DNA of 64,000 bases from Rhodoblastus sp963804045 (GTDB lineage Bacteria; Pseudomonadota; Alphaproteobacteria; Rhizobiales; Beijerinckiaceae): NCBI GenBank assembly GCA_963804045.1, contig CAWDOR010000033.1, positions 62,001 through 126,000 on the forward strand, in the 5' to 3' direction. Each line of letters opens with the position of its first letter. The stretch's first letter is position 1. Under the pieces are notes generated by a model that made no database searches, was not told where the DNA came from, and was given only the letters and a program-made list of their open reading frames with translations. Position numbers and translations under genes: made by a program. This document shows, piece by piece, positions 60,235 to 64,000 of this stretch.

Positions 60235-60693
60235 ATGTTCCGCATTCTCAATATTGTCGCGGTGCTCGTGCTGGTCGGCTCGGCGGTTTACGCCTATGAG
60301 ATCAAATATGCGACGCTTTATCAGGCCGAGCAGCTCGCCAAGGCCAAGCGCGATCTGGCCCGCGAAACCGACCATCTCGCCATGCTCAAGGCCGAATGGG
60401 CGCGGGTCGACAATCCCGACCGCATCGAGGCGCTCGCCGACAAATATCTGCCGGGCCAGACGCTGCAATTGACGCAGATCGTCACTTTGGCCGCGCTGCC
60501 CGACAAACAGGCGCGTGGCGACGAAATCGGCTCGAAATTGCAGGAGCTTGGCATGGGCGCGCCGACTCATACGCCGTCAGCCGGAAGCGCCAATACGACG
60601 CCGTCCAAAGCGTCGAATGCGCATGCCGCCAGCGCCACGCCGGCCAAGGCGGCTCACGCCGCCGGCGCGACGCCGCCCAAGGCCGGGAGGTGA
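60235..60693 (+). CDS. ftsL: Cell division protein FtsL, 152 aa
   Basis: Bitopic divisome protein. A short cytoplasmic start and one membrane segment ('ILNIVAVLVLVGSAVYAYEI') precede a periplasmic coiled coil (about 28-60; 'YQAEQLAKAKRDLARETDHL') and 'DNPDRIEALADKYLPGQ'. The tail from residue ~105 is a low-complexity Ala/Thr/Pro/Lys repeat region. It lies between rsmH and ftsI as in other Rhizobiales; identification rests on position and architecture since FtsL sequences diverge. Confidence 0.9.
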   Translation: MFRILNIVAVLVLVGSAVYAYEIKYATLYQAEQLAKAKRDLARETDHLAMLKAEWARVDNPDRIEALADKYLPGQTLQLTQIVTLAALPDKQARGDEIGSKLQELGMGAPTHTPSAGSANTTPSKASNAHAASATPAKAAHAAGATPPKAGR

Positions 60694-60695
60694 AC

Positions 60696-62585
60696 ATGAA
60701 TTCCGCCGCCGCCCGCGTCGCGCCGCAGATGCAGCCGTCCCAGCCCGAGTTCTTCCAGCCGTCCGCCGCGCCGAACTGGCCGCAGGACGAGCCGCCGGTC
60801 TTGAGCGTCGAAACCGCGCCGCCGCCGCCGGCGGCCCCGCCGCGCCGCCCGTTGAATCGCGCCTTCCTGAAGGCGCTGTTTTCGACCAGCCTGGGCAAGA
60901 GCACGGGTCGCATCCGGCTGGTGGCGGTGCTGTTCAGCCTGCTTTTCCTGACCTTCATCGGCCGTCTGGCCTATTTCGGCATGACTCCGGGCCAGCAGTC
61001 GGCGCGGCGCGAGGCCGCCGAGGCGGTTTCGGCGGCGCGTCCCGACCTCACCGACCGCAATGGCGAGGTCATGGCCACCGACATCAAGGTCATGTCGGTT
61101 TTCGCCGAGCCGCGCACCATCATCGACAAGGACGAGGCGACCGAGCTGATCACCGCCATTCTGCCCGATCTCAACGCCAATGAATTGCGTGAGAAGCTTG
61201 GCAAGAAAAAAGGCTTTGTCTGGATCAAGCGCGAGGTCACCCCGGCGCAGCAGCAGCAGATTTTCCGCTTGGGCCTGCCGGGCGTCGGCTTCATTCCCGA
61301 GCATAAGCGCATCTATCCCAACGGGCGTCTCGGCGCCCATGTGGTCGGCTTCGCCAACGCCGACAACAACGGCCTGCAAGGCATTGAAAAATATCTCGAC
61401 CAGCAGGGCCTGGGCGCGCTGCGCGATTCCGGTCTGGCCATGCCGCAGCAGGACCTGTCTCCGGTGTCGCTGTCGCTCGATCTGCGCGCCACCCATGCGG
61501 TGCGCGACGAATTGGCCCAGGCCATGGAGCGCTTCCACGCCAAGGCCGCCGCCGCCGCGATTCTCGACGTCAACACCGGCGAGGTCATCGCCGCCGCCTC
61601 GCTGCCGGACTACGATCCCAACGATCCCAAGGAGGCGCAGGGCGACAATAATTTCAATCGCCTGACCTTCGGCACTTTTGAAATGGGCTCGACCTTCAAG
61701 GCGCTGACGCTCGCCATGGCGATGGACTCGGGCAAATTCGCGCTGACCTCCACGGTGTCGGGCCAGGCGCCGCTGCATATCGGCCGCAACGTCATCCATG
61801 ACTACCACCCCAAGAACCGCATGCTGACCCTGCCGGAGGTGTTCAAATATTCCTCCAACGTCGGCACCGCGCGGCTGGCCCTGGCGGTGGGCCCGGACTA
61901 TCAAAAAGCCTTCCTGCGCAAGATGGGCCAGCTCGATCGCATGCGCACGGAATTGCCGGAAAGCCGCGAGCCGATGTATCCTCGTCAGGAACATTGGTCG
62001 CAAGTCTCGTCCGCGACCATCGCCTTCGGCCACGGCCTCGCGGTGGCCCCCTTGCAGGCGATGATGGCCGTGGCCGCTCTGTGCAATGGCGGCTATCTGG
62101 TCACCCCGACCTTCCTCAAGCGCCCGGCGGATTTCGACAAGACCAGCCAGCCGCATGTGATCAAGGCGGAGACCAGCGAGGCGCTGCGCTACATCATGCG
62201 CCTCAACGCCGAGGTCGGCACCGCCAAGAAAGCCAATATTCCCGGCTATTTCGTCGGCGGCAAGACCGGCACGGCGGAAAAAGTGTTTCACGGCCGCTAC
62301 GACCACAACAAACTCTTCACCACCTTCATGGCGGTCTTGCCCGCCGACAAGCCGCGCTATCTGTTCATGACGGTGATGGATGAGCCGCAGGGCCGGCCCG
62401 AAGACGGTCATTTCGCCACGGCCGCCTATAATTCCGGCTATGTCACGGGGCGGCTGATCGAGCGCGTCAATCCGATCCTCGGCGTCGAGCCGCGCATCGA
62501 CCTGCCGACGTCGCCTTTCCCACTGCTGGCGCGCATGGGCTATGGCTTCGCCAACCAACCGGCGCGGGCGGGGGAAGAAGAATGA
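60696..62585 (+). CDS. ftsI: Peptidoglycan D,D-transpeptidase FtsI (PBP3), 629 aa
   Basis: Septal cross-linking enzyme, class B penicillin-binding protein. A Pro-rich cytoplasmic N-terminus (about 60 residues), one membrane segment 'LVAVLFSLLFLTFIGRLAYF' near residue 76-95, a pedestal domain beginning 'RPDLTDRNGEVMATDI', and the transpeptidase with Ser332 in STFK, SSN at 386-388 and Lys523 in KTGT. ATG at 60696 follows GGGAGG. Its TGA overlaps the murE ATG by four bases. Confidence 0.96.
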   Translation: MNSAAARVAPQMQPSQPEFFQPSAAPNWPQDEPPVLSVETAPPPPAAPPRRPLNRAFLKALFSTSLGKSTGRIRLVAVLFSLLFLTFIGRLAYFGMTPGQQSARREAAEAVSAARPDLTDRNGEVMATDIKVMSVFAEPRTIIDKDEATELITAILPDLNANELREKLGKKKGFVWIKREVTPAQQQQIFRLGLPGVGFIPEHKRIYPNGRLGAHVVGFANADNNGLQGIEKYLDQQGLGALRDSGLAMPQQDLSPVSLSLDLRATHAVRDELAQAMERFHAKAAAAAILDVNTGEVIAAASLPDYDPNDPKEAQGDNNFNRLTFGTFEMGSTFKALTLAMAMDSGKFALTSTVSGQAPLHIGRNVIHDYHPKNRMLTLPEVFKYSSNVGTARLALAVGPDYQKAFLRKMGQLDRMRTELPESREPMYPRQEHWSQVSSATIAFGHGLAVAPLQAMMAVAALCNGGYLVTPTFLKRPADFDKTSQPHVIKAETSEALRYIMRLNAEVGTAKKANIPGYFVGGKTGTAEKVFHGRYDHNKLFTTFMAVLPADKPRYLFMTVMDEPQGRPEDGHFATAAYNSGYVTGRLIERVNPILGVEPRIDLPTSPFPLLARMGYGFANQPARAGEEE

Positions 62586-64000
62586 CCCGCCTCGCCGAAT
62601 TCTTTCCCGAAGCGCCGACCGCCTTGCGCGACCGCGAAGTCGCCGGCCTGACCGCCGACAGCCGCGCGGCGGCGCCGGGCATGGTGTTTTTCGCTTTGGC
62701 CGGCGCCAAGGCGGATGGAATGGCTTTCGCCGCCCAGGCGCTGGCCGCCGGGGCGCTCGCCGTGGTCGGCGACCGGCTGGCGCCGGCGGAAATCGCCGCA
62801 AGCTACATCCAGGTCGCCGACGCCCGCGCCGCTTTGTCGCGCGCGGCGGCGGTGTTTTATCCGCGTCAGCCCGAAAACATCGTCGCGGTGACCGGCACCT
62901 CGGGCAAGACTTCGGTCGCCGATTTCACCCGGCAGATTTTCGCCGCTTGCGGTTTTGCCGCGGCGTCGTTGGGCACCATCGGGGTGATAAAACCTTCGGG
63001 CGCCGTCTATGGCTCGCTGACGACGCCCGATCCGCTGACCTTGCACAAGACCCTCGATTCCCTGGCGGGCGAGGGCGTCACCCATCTCGCCATGGAGGCC
63101 TCGTCCCATGGCCTCGACCAGCGCCGCCTCGACGGCGTGCGGCTGCGCGCCGCCGGCTTCACCAATCTGTCGCGCGACCATCTCGATTATCACGCCGATC
63201 TCGAAGAGTATTTCGCCGCGAAATTGCGGCTGTTCGCCGAGCTTTTGCCCGCTGGCGGAACCGCCGTCGTCGCCGCCGACGGCGATTTCGCCGGTCGCGT
63301 CATCGAGACCTGCCGCAAGCGCGGGCTAAAGGTGTTTTCGGTGGGCGAGAAGGGCGAAGCGCTCCGCCTTACCGCCATGAAAGCCGAAGGCTTCGACTTG
63401 CGCCTGACGCTGCAATTCGAGGACGTCGAAACCGTCGTCAAATTGCCGCTGGCCGGCGGTTTTCAGGCGGAAAACGCCTTGGTCGCGGCGGGGCTGGCCA
63501 TAGCGGCCGGCGCGCCGCCGGCCAAAGTCTTCGCCGCGCTGGAACATCTCAACGGCGCGCCGGGACGGCTGGAGCGGGTCGGCGACAAGCAAGGCGCGCC
63601 GGTTTTCGTCGATTACGCCCATAAGCCCGACGCGCTGGAAAAGGCTTTGGCCGCGCTGCGGCCCTTCGCGCAAAACCGGGTGATTGTCGTGTTCGGCTGC
63701 GGCGGCGACCGCGACGCCGGCAAAAGGCCGATCATGGGCGAAATCGCCACGCGCGGCGCCGATCTGGTCATTGTCACCGACGACAATCCGCGCAGCGAAG
63801 AGCCGGCGCGCATTCGCGCGGAAATTCTCGCGGCGGCGCCGGGCGCGCAGGAAATCGGCGACCGCGCCAAGGCCATTCGCGCCGGCGTCGAGGCATTGGG
63901 TCCGGGCGACGTCTTGCTGATCGCCGGCAAGGGCCATGAAACCGGACAGATCGTCGGAGGAAGAATCTTGCCCTTTTCCGATCATGAGGAGGCGCGGGCC
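62582..64000 (+). CDS. murE: UDP-MurNAc-tripeptide synthetase MurE, cut by window end
   Basis: Adds meso-diaminopimelate to UDP-MurNAc-L-Ala-D-Glu. The 473 residues present contain the N-terminal domain, the ATP loop 'IVAVTGTSGKTSVADF' near residue 100-115, 'LTTPDPLTLHKTL', 'MEASSHGLDQRRL' near 170, 'FTNLSRDHLDYH' near 195 and the diaminopimelate-recognition motif DNPR in 'TDDNPRSEEP' near 400, followed by 'IAGKGHETGQ'. Only a few C-terminal residues are missing. The ATG overlaps the ftsI stop (ATGA), so translation is coupled. Confidence 0.96.
   Translation, partial: MTRLAEFFPEAPTALRDREVAGLTADSRAAAPGMVFFALAGAKADGMAFAAQALAAGALAVVGDRLAPAEIAASYIQVADARAALSRAAAVFYPRQPENIVAVTGTSGKTSVADFTRQIFAACGFAAASLGTIGVIKPSGAVYGSLTTPDPLTLHKTLDSLAGEGVTHLAMEASSHGLDQRRLDGVRLRAAGFTNLSRDHLDYHADLEEYFAAKLRLFAELLPAGGTAVVAADGDFAGRVIETCRKRGLKVFSVGEKGEALRLTAMKAEGFDLRLTLQFEDVETVVKLPLAGGFQAENALVAAGLAIAAGAPPAKVFAALEHLNGAPGRLERVGDKQGAPVFVDYAHKPDALEKALAALRPFAQNRVIVVFGCGGDRDAGKRPIMGEIATRGADLVIVTDDNPRSEEPARIRAEILAAAPGAQEIGDRAKAIRAGVEALGPGDVLLIAGKGHETGQIVGGRILPFSDHEEARA

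Overview
This 64 kb window is GC-rich chromosomal DNA from an alphaproteobacterium, most likely of the order Hyphomicrobiales (Rhizobiales) and near the Beijerinckiaceae/Methylocystaceae or Rhodoblastus. That placement is an inference from protein similarity remembered without a search, and from gene order: ppiD-tpiA-secG-pyrG-kdsA, a form II cbb operon, class I PHA synthase and rsmH-ftsL-ftsI-murE. Nearly every base is coding. I see no tRNA, insertion sequence, prophage or CRISPR array.

Layout. 1-16 kb holds housekeeping genes (ppiD, tpiA, secG, pyrG, dgkA, kdsA, purB, rpe, mgtC) among small exported proteins, including a 50-residue peptide whose mature part is almost only His, Trp, Arg and Cys. 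16-21 kb is a minus-strand operon for a bidirectional NAD-reducing [NiFe] hydrogenase, hoxF-hoxU-hoxY-hoxH-hoxW. 21.4-24.5 kb has a nucleoside transporter, a flavin reductase, an NsrR-type Rrf2 repressor and a small membrane protein. 24.6-33.4 kb is the Calvin cycle block: cbbR divergent from cbbF-cbbP-cbbT-cbbA-cbbM-cbbE, encoding form II RuBisCO. H2 oxidation by Hox would supply NADH next to a CO2-fixation operon, pointing to autotrophic or mixotrophic ability. 33.4-43 kb holds a DsrC/TusE-like protein, a TPR-sulfotransferase, a stand-alone (Fe-S) oxidoreductase subunit, hspQ, a globin-coupled chemoreceptor, an RMD1-like protein, an MsbA-like exporter and a thioesterase. 43-46 kb has rplM-rpsI and argC; 46-58 kb has phaC, an aminotransferase, a chemoreceptor, hisI, folE, pepP, ppsR and prmA. 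58.6-64 kb has rnpB followed by the start of the division/cell-wall cluster (rsmH, ftsL, ftsI, murE, the last cut by the window end).

Several genes are split by what looks like one-base indels: a DUF900-type hydrolase, a DadA-like oxidoreductase, cbbR, argC, and probably a small membrane protein. In each case the two frames join into a full-length family member, and the total length is one base off a multiple of three. Four of the five lie in short homopolymers, and one is argC, an essential biosynthetic gene. Sequencing or consensus error is therefore the likeliest cause, and these genes should be treated as probably intact in the organism.

Non-coding structure of note: a 15-bp palindrome in the cbbR-cbbF gap that fits a CbbR operator; a nested inverted repeat directly before the cbbM ribosome binding site; REP/RIME-like palindromes behind cbbM and elsewhere; a 17-bp tandem duplication at the hoxH/hoxW junction; a 15-bp x4 minisatellite upstream of prmA; and a clear intrinsic terminator with no gene in front of it near 22.95 kb, a hint of a small RNA. 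I did not find a clearly undescribed multi-gene system. The best candidates for novelty are the His/Trp peptide, the structured cbbM leader and the possible small RNA.
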